Origin: Thauera chlorobenzoica
Lineage (GTDB): Bacteria > Pseudomonadota > Gammaproteobacteria > Burkholderiales > Rhodocyclaceae
DNA length: 64,000 nucleotides
Reading direction: 5' to 3'
Assembly: GCF_001922305.1 (NCBI RefSeq)
Contig: NZ_CP018839.1
Coordinates: 806,001 to 870,000, forward strand
Shown here: positions 23,885-32,535 of the stretch, piece after piece
How positions within the stretch are numbered: position 1 is the stretch's first letter
Layout: every line of letters starts with the position of its first letter
Program-made: the position numbers and the translations under genes
Notes under the pieces: generated by a model
The model's input: only the letters and a program-made list of their open reading frames with translations
Told to the model about the DNA's origin: nothing
Database searches by the model: none

Positions 23885-24408
23885 GCCGCAACTCTGCCGC
23901 CGGGGGCGGGCGCAGCCGGGCTGCGCGCTGGCTGCCGCATCCGCTGCTGACGCTGGTGCTGGTGGCGCTGTGGATGCTGCTGCTCAACAGTTTCAGCGTC
24001 GGCGGGCTGCTCGTCGGCCTGGGCCTGGGGCTGCTGATCCCGATCGCCACCAGCGACTTCTGGCCCGGGCGCCCGCCGGTGCGCGCCTACCGCAAGGTGC
24101 TGTCCTACTCCGCGCTGGTGCTGTGGGACGTGATCGTCGCCAACCTCCAGGTCGCGCGCCTGATCCTGTTCCGCCGCAACGAGCGCCTGCGCGTGCGCTG
24201 GGTCGCGCTGCCGCTGGAGCTGCGCTCGCCCGAGGCGATCACGATGCTCGCCGGGACGATCACGATGACCCCGGGCACGGTGTCCTGCGACCTCTCCGCC
24301 GACGGCCGCAGCCTGCTCGTGCACTGCCTCGACGCGCCCGACGCGGAGGATGCGGTGCGCCAGATGAAAGAGCGCTACGAGGCCCGCCTGAAGGAGATCT
24401 TTCCATGA
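23881..24408 (+). CDS. mrpE: Antiporter subunit E, Mrp system 1
   Basis: A 175-residue subunit with two N-terminal membrane helices (HPLLTLVLVALWMLLLN, LLVGLGLGLLIPIA) and a cytoplasmic domain containing the family's LAGTITMTPGTVSCDLS segment. It is needed for complex assembly in characterised Mrp systems. Overlaps both neighbours by four bases. Confidence 0.94.
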   Translation: MSRNSAAGGGRSRAARWLPHPLLTLVLVALWMLLLNSFSVGGLLVGLGLGLLIPIATSDFWPGRPPVRAYRKVLSYSALVLWDVIVANLQVARLILFRRNERLRVRWVALPLELRSPEAITMLAGTITMTPGTVSCDLSADGRSLLVHCLDAPDAEDAVRQMKERYEARLKEIFP

Positions 24409-24674
24409 TCGAGCCTGCCCTCGACTTCGGCTTCTTCGCCGTCTCGCTGGCCCTGCTGCTGAACCTGTGGCGCCTGTGGCGCGGACCCACGGTGATGGAC
24501 CGGGTGCTGGCGGTCGACACCATGGTGATCAACGCCATCGCCCTGATCATCCTGTTCGGCATCGAGCAGCGCACCACGATGTTCTTCGAGGCCGCGCTGC
24601 TGTTCGCGATGTTCGGCTTCATCTCCACCGTCGCCTACTGCCGCTTCATCCTGCGCGGCGACGTCATCGAATGA
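24405..24674 (+). CDS. mrpF: Antiporter subunit F, Mrp system 1
   Basis: An 89-residue three-helix subunit with the conserved RGPTVMDRVLAVDTMVINAI, whose Asp residues are important in characterised MrpF. Start overlaps the mrpE stop (ATGA). Confidence 0.94.
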   Translation: MIEPALDFGFFAVSLALLLNLWRLWRGPTVMDRVLAVDTMVINAIALIILFGIEQRTTMFFEAALLFAMFGFISTVAYCRFILRGDVIE

Positions 24675-24681
24675 GGCGGCG

Positions 24682-25083
24682 ATGAACTTCCTGCTCGAAC
24701 TGGCGATCGCCGCGCTGATCGTGCTCGGCGGCGTGTTCGCCCTCGTCGGCTCGATCGGCCTGGTCAAGCTCCCCGACCTGCTCACCCGCCTGCATGCCCC
24801 GACCAAGGCGACCACGCTCGGCGTCGGCGGCGCGCTGGCGGCGTCGATGCTGTTCTTCTTCGGCATCGAGGACCGGCTGTCGATCCACGAACTGCTGATC
24901 AGCGTGTTCCTGTTCCTGACCGCGCCGATCACCGCCCACTTCATCGCCAAGGCCCATCTCCACGAGCACGTCGACCTGCGCGACCGGCTCCCGCCCACCG
25001 GCCGCCCGCAGGGCTGGAGCACCTTCGACGGCGTGCCCGAAGCGGACGACGCCGAGCGCGACAGCGACCCGCCGCCGCGCTGA
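24682..25083 (+). CDS. mrpG: Antiporter subunit G, Mrp system 1
   Basis: A 133-residue three-helix subunit; VGSIGLVKLPDLLTRLHAPT is the family signature, followed by TTLGVGGALAASMLFF and LTAPITAHFIAKAH. The charged 35-residue tail is Pro/Asp-rich. GAGGCGGCG sits before the ATG. Last gene of the first Mrp operon. Confidence 0.93.
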   Translation: MNFLLELAIAALIVLGGVFALVGSIGLVKLPDLLTRLHAPTKATTLGVGGALAASMLFFFGIEDRLSIHELLISVFLFLTAPITAHFIAKAHLHEHVDLRDRLPPTGRPQGWSTFDGVPEADDAERDSDPPPR

Positions 25084-25113
25084 AGGCCGGCCACGGCGGC
25101 GGCCCGCCCGCGC

Positions 25114-25527
25114 TCAGCGCGGCGGCTCGGCCGCGCCCTTGTCGCCGTAGGCCGCGGCAAAGGCTTCGATGACCTGCTGCACGATGCGGCGCTGTTCGGG
25201 CGGCAGGCACAGGAAGGCATCAAGGCTGGCGCGCTCGGCATAGCTCAGCTGCGCCCAGCGTTCCTGCGCTGCGCGCACCGAGCGCACCGCGTCCTCGCCG
25301 AAGCGCAGCACCTGCGGCTCCACTTTCAGCCACTCGGCCAGAACCTGGAGCTTGTCCTGGGCGGGGATGGCTTCTCCGCGCAGCCACCGCCTCACCGCCT
25401 GCAAGCTGATCGGCCTGCCCCAGTACCGGCGATTGAATTCCCGCTCCAGCACGCTCGGGCGCAAGGGCACCCCCTGGGCCTGCATCGCGCTGCATAAGCG
25501 GGCGCCAAAACTTTCTTTTTCATTCAT
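25114..25527 (-). CDS. XRE-like helix-turn-helix protein
   Basis: A 137-residue protein with an N-terminal HTH (FGARLCSAMQAQGV, then GRPISLQAVRRWLRGEAIPA and LQVLAEWLKV), a layout seen in lambda-repressor-like regulators of betaproteobacteria. The second half (SYAERASLDAFLCLPPEQRR, then VQQVIEAFAAAYG) is helical with no recognised effector domain. It converges on mrpG and is divergent from the diguanylate cyclase. Target unknown. The gap 25528-25797 holds no gene I can support. Confidence 0.72.
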   Translation of the reverse strand: MNEKESFGARLCSAMQAQGVPLRPSVLEREFNRRYWGRPISLQAVRRWLRGEAIPAQDKLQVLAEWLKVEPQVLRFGEDAVRSVRAAQERWAQLSYAERASLDAFLCLPPEQRRIVQQVIEAFAAAYGDKGAAEPPR

Positions 25528-25797
25528 GAACAGAACGTGAAGTTTTTGGCATCAGTACTTATTCATTGCGGTTTAAGATCGAGTGAAAAGTTGGTTCATC
25601 CGTGCCCGAGTGCACGCGCCCCGCTTCCACCCCCTTGGGTCGTTTTCCGCGTCCTCTTATGCTTTTCGCCGAGGGGTCGCCACCGAAGCCGAGGGCGGCA
25701 GGGGACGCGGCCCCTTGCATTATTTCCCCGCTGGCAGCCGGTGGCGTGGTCCGTACCCGGCACCTTGCAGCCAGACCCACCCTTTATGGAGCCCGAC

Positions 25798-27630
25798 ATG
25801 AACCCCCCCGGACCACCCGGCACCGCTCCCGCCGCGGGCATCGCCAGAGTGCCGCTCGCTGCCGCCGGCGTGCTGCTCGCGGGGGCGTACATCGCAGTCG
25901 CCCTGGGGGCGATCCTGCTGTCCCGCGAATCGGGCAAGATAGCGATCCTGTGGTATGCCAATGCAATGGCCGTGGTGTTCTTCCAGTTCCGCCCCAGCCG
26001 CGACTGGGCGGTGCTGACCGGAGCCCTGGCGGTAGCGGTGATGGCGGTGAATGCGTTCACCGGCAAGGACTTCGGGCTGTCCCTGGTTTTTCTCCTCGGC
26101 AATGGCTTCGAGGTTCTGCTCGGCGCGGCCTTGCTGCGGCGCTTCTGTTCGCCGGCGGCGAGTCTGCAGGAGGTTTGCGCACTGCTGAAGGTCCTGCTGC
26201 TGGGCGGGGTGGTTCCGCCGTTTTTCAGCGCGCTGATCGCCGCCGCGGCCTTGTCCGCCGGTGGGGGGGATGATTTCCTGGCGATCTGGCTGATCTGGTT
26301 CGAGGGCAGCGCGCTCGGCATGGTCGCGCTCCTGCCGCTGGGCATGCTGCTGCTGGTGCGGGGCTGGCGCAGCGTGTCGCAGGAGGTGTCGCGCCCCGAA
26401 GTCGTGCTCGGGCTGGTGCTCGTGTCCGCGGTCGCGGGGTGGGCGCCGCAGTGGGTGGAACACCCCTACATCTATGTTTCGACCAGCCTGGTCCTGCTCG
26501 CTGCGATCGGCCACATGGCGGGCGCGGCGAGCGCGGTCCTGCTGGTTTCGATCATCGTCGGCATCCTCACCGCAAAAGGCGCGTTCGGCCCCGTGGCAGA
26601 CACCGATGCGTTCGGCGAGGCGCTGTTCTATCTTCCCCTGATCCTCACCCTGGTGCCGCCGGTCCTGCTCGCCGCCAGCCTGGAGCGGGTGCGGCGCACC
26701 CTGCGCCGGCTCGCCGAAAGCGAAGAGGACTTCCGCATCCTGTACAACGAAACTCCGGCGATGATGCAGGCCGTCGATCCGCAGGGAAAGCTGGTCAGCG
26801 TCAGCGAGGCCTGGTGCCGGCGGCTGGGTTATTGCGCCGAAGAGGTGATCGGCCAGCGTCCGTCCGAATTCATGACTGCGGAGTCGCGGGAGCGGGCGCT
26901 CGAGGAAATTTGGCCCCGCCTCCTGCGCGAAGGGCGAATCGATGGTGCCGAGCTGCAGATGCGCACCCGCAGCGGCGCGCCGGTCGACGTCCGGATCTCG
27001 GCGATCCGGCAGCGCAGCCTGGATGGAGGCCTGCTGCGCACGCTGGCGGTGTTGACCGACGTCACCGAAGAAAAGCGCCTGGCCGAGCAGATGACCTACC
27101 TGGCGCACCATGATGCCCTGACCGGGCTGCCCAACCGGATGCGCTTCGAGGACGGGATCCAGCACGCCTGTGTGCACGGTCATCGCCACCACGACCGCTT
27201 CGCCGTCCTCTACATGGACCTCGACCAGTTCAAGCACATCAACGATACCCTGGGGCATGGCGTCGGCGATGAGCTGCTCAAGGCCGTCGCCCAGCGCCTG
27301 AACGCGACCCTGCGCGACAGCGACATGGTGTCCCGCCTCGGCGGCGACGAGTTCGTGATGTTGGCGAAAAACCTCTGCAGCCGCGAAGACGCCGGGGCGA
27401 TCGCACGCAAGCTCGTCAAGCGCGTGGCGCAACCCGTCCTTGTCGGAGATGCCACGATCAACGTCAGCATCAGCCTGGGCATCGCTGTCTTTCCCGACGA
27501 CGGCAAGACCCCTGCGGCCTTGATCACGCACGCGGACCAGGCGATGTACCGTGCCAAGCGCAACGGCCGCAACCAGTTCTGCTTTTTTTCCGAGGCTGCA
27601 CCGGAAGGGGACGCACCCGCGCAGGCTTAG
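25798..27630 (+). CDS. Membrane diguanylate cyclase (MASE1-PAS-GGDEF)
   Basis: A 610-residue protein predicted to make cyclic di-GMP from two GTP. Residues about 20-300 form an eight-helix-type MASE1 sensor (ILWYANAMAVVFFQF near its start); about 310-430 is a PAS domain (EDFRILYNETPAMMQAV) with the usual PAC tail; about 440-600 is GGDEF, with DQFKHINDTLGHGVGDELL and intact GGDEF at about residue 515. An RxxD inhibitory site (RDSD) lies five residues before it, so product inhibition is likely. GGAG 6 bases upstream picks this ATG over one 12 bases earlier. No EAL domain. Confidence 0.9.
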   Translation: MNPPGPPGTAPAAGIARVPLAAAGVLLAGAYIAVALGAILLSRESGKIAILWYANAMAVVFFQFRPSRDWAVLTGALAVAVMAVNAFTGKDFGLSLVFLLGNGFEVLLGAALLRRFCSPAASLQEVCALLKVLLLGGVVPPFFSALIAAAALSAGGGDDFLAIWLIWFEGSALGMVALLPLGMLLLVRGWRSVSQEVSRPEVVLGLVLVSAVAGWAPQWVEHPYIYVSTSLVLLAAIGHMAGAASAVLLVSIIVGILTAKGAFGPVADTDAFGEALFYLPLILTLVPPVLLAASLERVRRTLRRLAESEEDFRILYNETPAMMQAVDPQGKLVSVSEAWCRRLGYCAEEVIGQRPSEFMTAESRERALEEIWPRLLREGRIDGAELQMRTRSGAPVDVRISAIRQRSLDGGLLRTLAVLTDVTEEKRLAEQMTYLAHHDALTGLPNRMRFEDGIQHACVHGHRHHDRFAVLYMDLDQFKHINDTLGHGVGDELLKAVAQRLNATLRDSDMVSRLGGDEFVMLAKNLCSREDAGAIARKLVKRVAQPVLVGDATINVSISLGIAVFPDDGKTPAALITHADQAMYRAKRNGRNQFCFFSEAAPEGDAPAQA

Positions 27631-27803
27631 CGCGGTGAGGGGCGCGCGCCAGCGACTGAAACCGCTGCGGCCTGCGGAGGGGTTTGGGCGATAATGGCGG
27701 CCTCGGGCGTGCCGCCGGTGCCGCCGGCGCGATCGCGCCGACTGCCCGCCGCCCCGCCTCCTTTTCCCCGCCCGCTGCGCTTGCGGGTCCTCCAGGAACG
27801 CTC

Positions 27804-29024
27804 GTGAACACTGTACGCCGAACGCCTCCCGCGCCCGCTCCGTCCCGCATCCGCGGCACCCTCAAGCTGCGCCCCCGCGCGAGCGAAGAACAACCCGCCA
27901 CGAGCGAAGACGAGCACGGCCAGCCGCCCGCCCGCCCGGCACCGGAGGCGCTTCCCGCGGGACGCAAGCGTCCGCTTGACGAGGGGAAGGCGCGTCCGCC
28001 CCGTACCCACGGCGCCGACGCGGGCAAAGGCAAGGCGGGCACGCCTTCCGCGGGCAAGAGCAAGGACGCGGGGAAGGGTCCGGGCAAGGGCAAGGGCACG
28101 GGCAAGGCTCCGGAGCGCCCGCGCCCGGCGGGCGGCGGCAAGCCGGGGCACAGCGCCGGGGAGCGCAGCCGGCTTCCCCCGGCGCCGGCTGCGGCGGAGC
28201 GCGGGCCGCGCCCTGAGCGCGGGGCACGCGCCGCCGGGCCGGCTCCTTCCCGCCCGGCGCCGGCCGCGCCACCGCTGCCGCCGGCGGCACCTCCGCCGGA
28301 CGGCGTGCGCCTGTCCAAGGTGATGGCCGAGCGTGGGATCTGCTCGCGCCGCGAGGCCGACGAGTTCATCGAGCGCGGCTGGGTCTTCGTCGATGGCAAG
28401 CGGGTGTCCGAACTGGGCGTGCGGATCGATCCGCAGGCGCGCATCACGCTCGCGCCCGAGGCGACGCGCACCCAGCAGCAGCGCGTCACCATCCTGCTGC
28501 ACAAGCCGGTGGGCTACGTCTCCGGCCAGCCCGAGCCCGGCTACGCCCCGGCGGTGAGCCTGATCGGCGCCGACAACCAGTTCGATCGCGACAGCGCACA
28601 GCGCTTCCACCCCAGCCAGCTGAAAAACCTCGCTCCGGCCGGCCGGCTGGACATCGACTCCACCGGCCTGCTGGTGCTCACGCAGGACGGGCGCATCGCC
28701 CGTCAGCTGATCGGCGAACATTCGGAAGTCGACAAGGAATACCTGGTCCGCGTCGAAGGCAGCCTCACCGCCGACGGCCTCGCCCTGCTCAACCACGGCC
28801 TCGAACTCGACGGCCGCAGGCTGCGCCCGGCCAAGGTGGAGTGGCTCAACGACGACCAGCTGCGCTTCGTGCTGCGCGAAGGGCGCAAGCGCCAGATCCG
28901 ACGCATGTGCGAGCTGGTCGGGCTGACGGTGGTGGGCCTCAAGCGCGTGCGCATCGGCCGCGTCAGGCTTGGCGAGCTGCCGCTGGGCCAGTGGCGCTTT
29001 CTGCGCGACGACGAGCCGTTCTGA
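27804..29024 (+). CDS. RluF-like 23S rRNA pseudouridine synthase with long low-complexity N-terminus
   Basis: A 406-residue protein. The last 240 residues are an S4 RNA-binding domain ([20 protein letters not shown]) and an RsuA/RluB/E/F-type synthase with catalytic Asp in [13 protein letters not shown] and the [15 protein letters not shown] motif; [16 protein letters not shown] and LPLGQWRFL favour RluF over RluB. The first 165 residues are Pro, Ala, Gly and Lys rich and disordered in appearance. The GTG start is preceded by AGGA at 7 bases. It would isomerise a uridine in 23S rRNA helix 74/80 region; exact position is inference. Confidence 0.85.
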   Translation: MNTVRRTPPAPAPSRIRGTLKLRPRASEEQPATSEDEHGQPPARPAPEALPAGRKRPLDEGKARPPRTHGADAGKGKAGTPSAGKSKDAGKGPGKGKGTGKAPERPRPAGGGKPGHSAGERSRLPPAPAAAERGPRPERGARAAGPAPSRPAPAAPPLPPAAPPPDGVRLSKVMAERGICSRREADEFIERGWVFVDGKRVSELGVRIDPQARITLAPEATRTQQQRVTILLHKPVGYVSGQPEPGYAPAVSLIGADNQFDRDSAQRFHPSQLKNLAPAGRLDIDSTGLLVLTQDGRIARQLIGEHSEVDKEYLVRVEGSLTADGLALLNHGLELDGRRLRPAKVEWLNDDQLRFVLREGRKRQIRRMCELVGLTVVGLKRVRIGRVRLGELPLGQWRFLRDDEPF

Positions 29025-29036
29025 ACGTCGCCCCGG

Positions 29037-29052
29037 AAGCGGCCGCTTTTTT
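29037..29052 (+). terminator. Possible terminator after the pseudouridine synthase
   Basis: A short AAGC-GGCC-GCTT palindrome runs into six T, 13 bases after the stop. The stem is weak (4 bp), so this is a low-confidence call. Confidence 0.3.
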
Positions 29053-29108
29053 CGCTTCTGCACCCGCCTGCGGCGGTCGTCGCGCCGGGTGTTGCGGCGC
29101 CGCTGGGG

Positions 29109-29477
29109 TCAGGGGGGCGGTTCTTCCTCCGCCCGCCGTTCTGCCTGCAGGTCGCGCGCGAGAGCGTCGCCCAGCGCGCCGGTCTTCGGCGTCATGCCGC
29201 TGCGATGGGCGGCGCGGGCCACCGCATGCGCGGCCAGCGGCGCGGTGGCGAGCACGATGACGAGCGCGAAGACGGCGCCGAGCGCGCTCGCGCCGCTGCT
29301 TGCGGCGGCCACGCCGCCGAGCACGAGGGCGGCCCCCAGGGCCCCCGCCTTGCTTGCCGAATGCATGCGGGTGTAGCTGTCGGGCAGGCGCAGCACGCCG
29401 ATCGCGCCGACCAGGCCGACGAGCGCGCCGCCCAGCAGCAGCGCCGACGGCAGCCAGGCGAGCAGGCCGTGGCTCAT
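29109..29477 (-). CDS. mrpG: Antiporter subunit G, Mrp system 2
   Basis: A 122-residue subunit with the MrpG signature VGLVGAIGVLRLPDSYTRMH and two further hydrophobic stretches (ALGAALVLGGVAAAS, AVFALVIVLATAPLAAHAVA). Its ATG overlaps the stop of mrpF (ATGA). The tail is charged. Last gene of the second, leftward Mrp operon. Confidence 0.92.
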   Translation of the reverse strand: MSHGLLAWLPSALLLGGALVGLVGAIGVLRLPDSYTRMHSASKAGALGAALVLGGVAAASSGASALGAVFALVIVLATAPLAAHAVARAAHRSGMTPKTGALGDALARDLQAERRAEEEPPP

Positions 29478-29887
29478 GGCGTGTCCTGCCCGGGAGGTGC
29501 GCCTTCGGGGGCGCGCCCGAGCGCCGGCGGATTCCGTTCCGCGCGGGCTGGCGCTGCCGCGGCGGGCGGCAGGGGGGCGTCGGCCGCGGTCACGCGCTCG
29601 TCGGGGCCGCGGCCGCGGCGGCGGAACATCGGGATAAAGGCGGTGGTGCCGAGGAAGGACACCAGCGCCAGCACCACCGCGGCGTCGACCAGCACGGCCT
29701 GGGCGGTGGCCAGCGCGAGCAGGGCGATGACGCCGATGCCGATCATGGTGAGGGCGTCGATCGCCACCACGCGGTCGGTGGCGTGCGGCCCGCGGATCAG
29801 GCGGATCAGGATCAGCGCCGCGCTGACGCCCTGCAGGGCGAAGGTGAGCGGCAGCACCCAGGCCGCACCGGCGATTTCGCTCATCAT
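29474..29887 (-). CDS. mrpF: Antiporter subunit F, Mrp system 2
   Basis: A 137-residue subunit whose first 90 residues are MrpF (RGPHATDRVVAIDALTMIGI with the conserved Asp), followed by a 45-residue Pro/Ala/Arg-rich tail absent from the copy at 24.4 kb. It overlaps mrpE and mrpG by four bases each. Two consecutive ATG codons occur; the first fits the overlap. Confidence 0.92.
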   Translation of the reverse strand: MMSEIAGAAWVLPLTFALQGVSAALILIRLIRGPHATDRVVAIDALTMIGIGVIALLALATAQAVLVDAAVVLALVSFLGTTAFIPMFRRRGRGPDERVTAADAPLPPAAAAPARAERNPPALGRAPEGAPPGQDTP

Positions 29888-30411
29888 GGCGCGTGCTCCC
29901 CGGAGCGGGGCGCCGGTGGGGAAGGCGCCGGTGGGGGGGCTTCGCCGGCGTCGATCCAGCGCAACAGCCGGCGTTCGATCTCGCGCACGCCGTCTTCGAC
30001 CGCATCGGCGTCGTCTGCGTCGAGGGCGTGGATGTACATCAGCCCCGACTGCGGCGCGTAGTCGAGGGCGAGGGTGCCCGGGGTGAGGGTCAGCAGGCAG
30101 CCCAGCAGGGTGGCGATGCGCTCGTCGGCGCGTGCGAGCCGCACGCGCACGACGGCCGGCGCGGGGGCGACGCGGCGGCCGAGGACGATGCGGGCGACGT
30201 GGACGGTGGCCTTGAAGACCTCGGCGATGAACCACAGGCCGAAGGCGGTACCGATTTCGAGCCGGCGGACGTAGCGGCGGATGCCGAGCAGCTCGGCCGC
30301 GAGGCGCAGCGCGAGGTGGACGACGAGGAAGGCGGCGACCACGCCGAGCGGGCTCAACGCACCGCCAAAGGCGGCCAGGCCGAGCGCGAGCAGGATGTGC
30401 ACTCCGAGCAT
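29884..30411 (-). CDS. mrpE: Antiporter subunit E, Mrp system 2
   Basis: A 175-residue subunit, the same length as its counterpart at 23.9 kb but clearly diverged. It has N-terminal hydrophobic helices (VHILLALGLAAFGGALS, VVAAFLVVHLALRLAAELLG) and LLGCLLTLTPGTLALDY, the family segment. Pro-rich at the C-terminus. Starts 2 bases after the mrpD stop. Confidence 0.92.
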   Translation of the reverse strand: MLGVHILLALGLAAFGGALSPLGVVAAFLVVHLALRLAAELLGIRRYVRRLEIGTAFGLWFIAEVFKATVHVARIVLGRRVAPAPAVVRVRLARADERIATLLGCLLTLTPGTLALDYAPQSGLMYIHALDADDADAVEDGVREIERRLLRWIDAGEAPPPAPSPPAPRSGEHAP

Positions 30412-30413
30412 GT

Positions 30414-31907
30414 TCAGTGTCCTCCGTCGCGGGTGACCGCGGCGATGTAGCCGGCGGGGGCGCCGAGCTGATCGGCCGCGGCCACCGCGTAGTCCATCAC
30501 CGGCCCGGCGCCGAGGCCGATCGCCACCGTCAGCGCCGCGAGCCCGCCCACCGCCCAGAGCGCCGGGCGGATGCCGCCGGCGCTGCGCTCGCCCGCGTGC
30601 CCGGCCGGATGCGGCTTGAGGAAGGCCTCGTTCCAGATCTTGCTCATCGACAGCAGGGTGAGGAGGCCGGTCGCCAGCGCCACCGCCGCGGCGGTCCAGG
30701 CGCCGGCGTCGAGGCCGGCCCTGACCAGCGCGAACTTCGCCCAGAAGCCCGACAGCGGCGGAATGCCGGCGAGCGACAGCGCGGGGATCGCGAACAGCAG
30801 CGCCAGCCCGGGGGTGCGCGCATACAGCCCGCCCATCGCCGCGAGCCGCTCCGAACCGGTCAGGCGTGCGGCGATGCCGCCGATGAGAAACAGGTTGGCC
30901 TTCACCACGATGTGGTGGATCAGGTAGAAGATCGCCCCGGCGAGCGCCAGCGGCGTCGCCAGCGCGAGGCCGAGGATCATGTAGCCGACCTGGCTGACGA
31001 TGTGGAAGGACAGGATGCGCCGCACTTCGACCTGGGCCGCGGCACCGAGCACGCCGATCAGCATGGTGGCGCACGCCACCCACAGCAGCACCTCGTGGAC
31101 GATGCCCGGTTCGGGCCAGAACAGGGTGACGCTGCGGATCAGCGCATACACCCCGACCTTGGTCAGCAGCCCGGCGAACAGTGCCGACACCGGGGTCCAG
31201 GCGACGTGGTAGGACGCCGGCAGCCAGCCGAACACCGGGAACAATGCGGCCTTGATCGAGAACGCGGTGAGCATCAGCACCACCGCGGCGTGCGCGCTTG
31301 CCGGCACCTCGCCGGCGGCGAAGGCCTGCGCCAGCAGCGCCATGTTGAGGCTGCCGCTGGCGCCGTAGAGCATCCCGGCGGCGAGCAGGAACATCAGCGT
31401 CGCTACCAGGTTGAGCACCATGTACACCACCGTCCCCGCCAGCCGGCGCTTGCCGCCGCCGAGCACCAGCAGGGCGAAGGAGCCGGCCAGCAGCACCTCG
31501 AACCAGACGTAGAGGTTGAACACGTCGCCGGTGACGAAGGCGCCGCACACCCCCACCAGCAGGCCGTGCACCAGCGGATGGAAGTCGCGCCCGCGGGCCG
31601 GATCGTCGTCGCGGGCCATCGCGAAGGCGATGGTTGCGGTGCCGACGATGCCGCTGATCGCGACCATCGCCGCCGACAGGCGGTCGATGACCAGGGTGAT
31701 GCCGTAGGGCGCCGCCCAGCCGCCGGCCTGGGCGGCGAGGATCTGGCCCTGCGCGGCGAGTCCGACCAGCGCCAGCCCGGCCGCGGCAAGCGCGAGCGCG
31801 CCGGCGAGGCTGAGCGCGCTCACCGCGCGTGGCGAGCGGCGCGCGAGCAGGGTCAGCACCAGGGTGGCAAGCGGGATCAGCAGCGGGGCGACGATCAGCG
31901 TGTTCAT
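30414..31907 (-). CDS. mrpD: Antiporter subunit D, Mrp system 2
   Basis: A 497-residue NuoN-like channel subunit with AFVTGDVFNLYVWFEVLLAG (channel Glu), FSIKAALFPVFGWLPASYHV (channel Lys) and SLAGIPPLSGFWAKFALV. The start MNTLIVAPLLIPLATLV overlaps the mrpC stop; the frame's upstream Arg-rich extension is not expected in the family. Confidence 0.94.
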   Translation of the reverse strand: MNTLIVAPLLIPLATLVLTLLARRSPRAVSALSLAGALALAAAGLALVGLAAQGQILAAQAGGWAAPYGITLVIDRLSAAMVAISGIVGTATIAFAMARDDDPARGRDFHPLVHGLLVGVCGAFVTGDVFNLYVWFEVLLAGSFALLVLGGGKRRLAGTVVYMVLNLVATLMFLLAAGMLYGASGSLNMALLAQAFAAGEVPASAHAAVVLMLTAFSIKAALFPVFGWLPASYHVAWTPVSALFAGLLTKVGVYALIRSVTLFWPEPGIVHEVLLWVACATMLIGVLGAAAQVEVRRILSFHIVSQVGYMILGLALATPLALAGAIFYLIHHIVVKANLFLIGGIAARLTGSERLAAMGGLYARTPGLALLFAIPALSLAGIPPLSGFWAKFALVRAGLDAGAWTAAAVALATGLLTLLSMSKIWNEAFLKPHPAGHAGERSAGGIRPALWAVGGLAALTVAIGLGAGPVMDYAVAAADQLGAPAGYIAAVTRDGGH

Positions 31908-32386
31908 GTGCAGCCCCCGTCCGCGCTGCCTGCCCGCGCGGCGCCGGGCTGCGCCGATGCGCAAGTGGGTACGGCCGGGCGTGCGGTCGCAGCGGCCGGA
32001 GTGGGGGCGGTGGTGGGGGCGGCGGCGGGTCGGTCCGGCGCCGGCTCCTCGGCCACCGCGGTGATGCGATCGGTCTCGATGTGGTCGTGCAGCTCCCAGC
32101 TGCGCTTGAGCACCGCGAGCGCGAACACGAACAGGGCGAAACCGATCACGATCGCGGTCAGTACCAGCGCCTGCGGCAGGGGGTTGGCGGCGAGCGCCGG
32201 GGCGCCGGCCTCGGTGACGAAGGCGGCGGCGCGGCCGTCGAGCCGTCCGGCGGAAAACACCGCCAGGTTCACCCCGTTGCCCAGCACCACGATGCCGAGC
32301 ACCACGCGCAGCAGCCCGCGGTCGAGCAGCATCCAGGTGCCGATCGCGACCAGCAGGCCGACGGTGATGGAGAGGATGATTTCCAC
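31904..32386 (-). CDS. mrpC: Antiporter subunit C, Mrp system 2
   Basis: A 160-residue NuoK-like subunit with the family core GIVVLGNGVNLAVFSAGR and NPLPQALVLTAIVIGFALFV, then a 45-residue Ala/Pro-rich tail that the first system lacks. It starts at a GTG (base 32386). A 149-base gap separates it from the A/B gene, unlike the first operon where A and C abut. Confidence 0.92.
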   Translation of the reverse strand: MEIILSITVGLLVAIGTWMLLDRGLLRVVLGIVVLGNGVNLAVFSAGRLDGRAAAFVTEAGAPALAANPLPQALVLTAIVIGFALFVFALAVLKRSWELHDHIETDRITAVAEEPAPDRPAAAPTTAPTPAAATARPAVPTCASAQPGAARAGSADGGCT

Positions 32387-32401
32387 TTCAGTATGCGCCG
32401 A

Positions 32402-32534
32402 GCCGCCTCAAGCGTACTGACACCCCCTTGGGGGGAGAGGCAGGGATTTCGCGGCGCACCGCGCCGTGCCTGCCGAACGGGTCGGCTGTGCAAAGCGGAC
32501 CCTCCGCGAACGCAGTGAGCGTGGGGGTGGTTTC
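32402..32534. repeat. Candidate intergenic repeat between mrpA and mrpC of system 2
   Basis: This non-coding stretch inside an otherwise tight operon begins with a C5-TT-G6 dyad (CACCCCCTTGGGGGG at 32421) and ends with GTGGGGGTGG, complementary to its start. Such CCCCC/GGGGG-framed elements are scattered in genomes of related betaproteobacteria, from memory. Only one copy is in this window, so repetition is inferred. Confidence 0.35.
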
Positions 32535-32535
32535 A

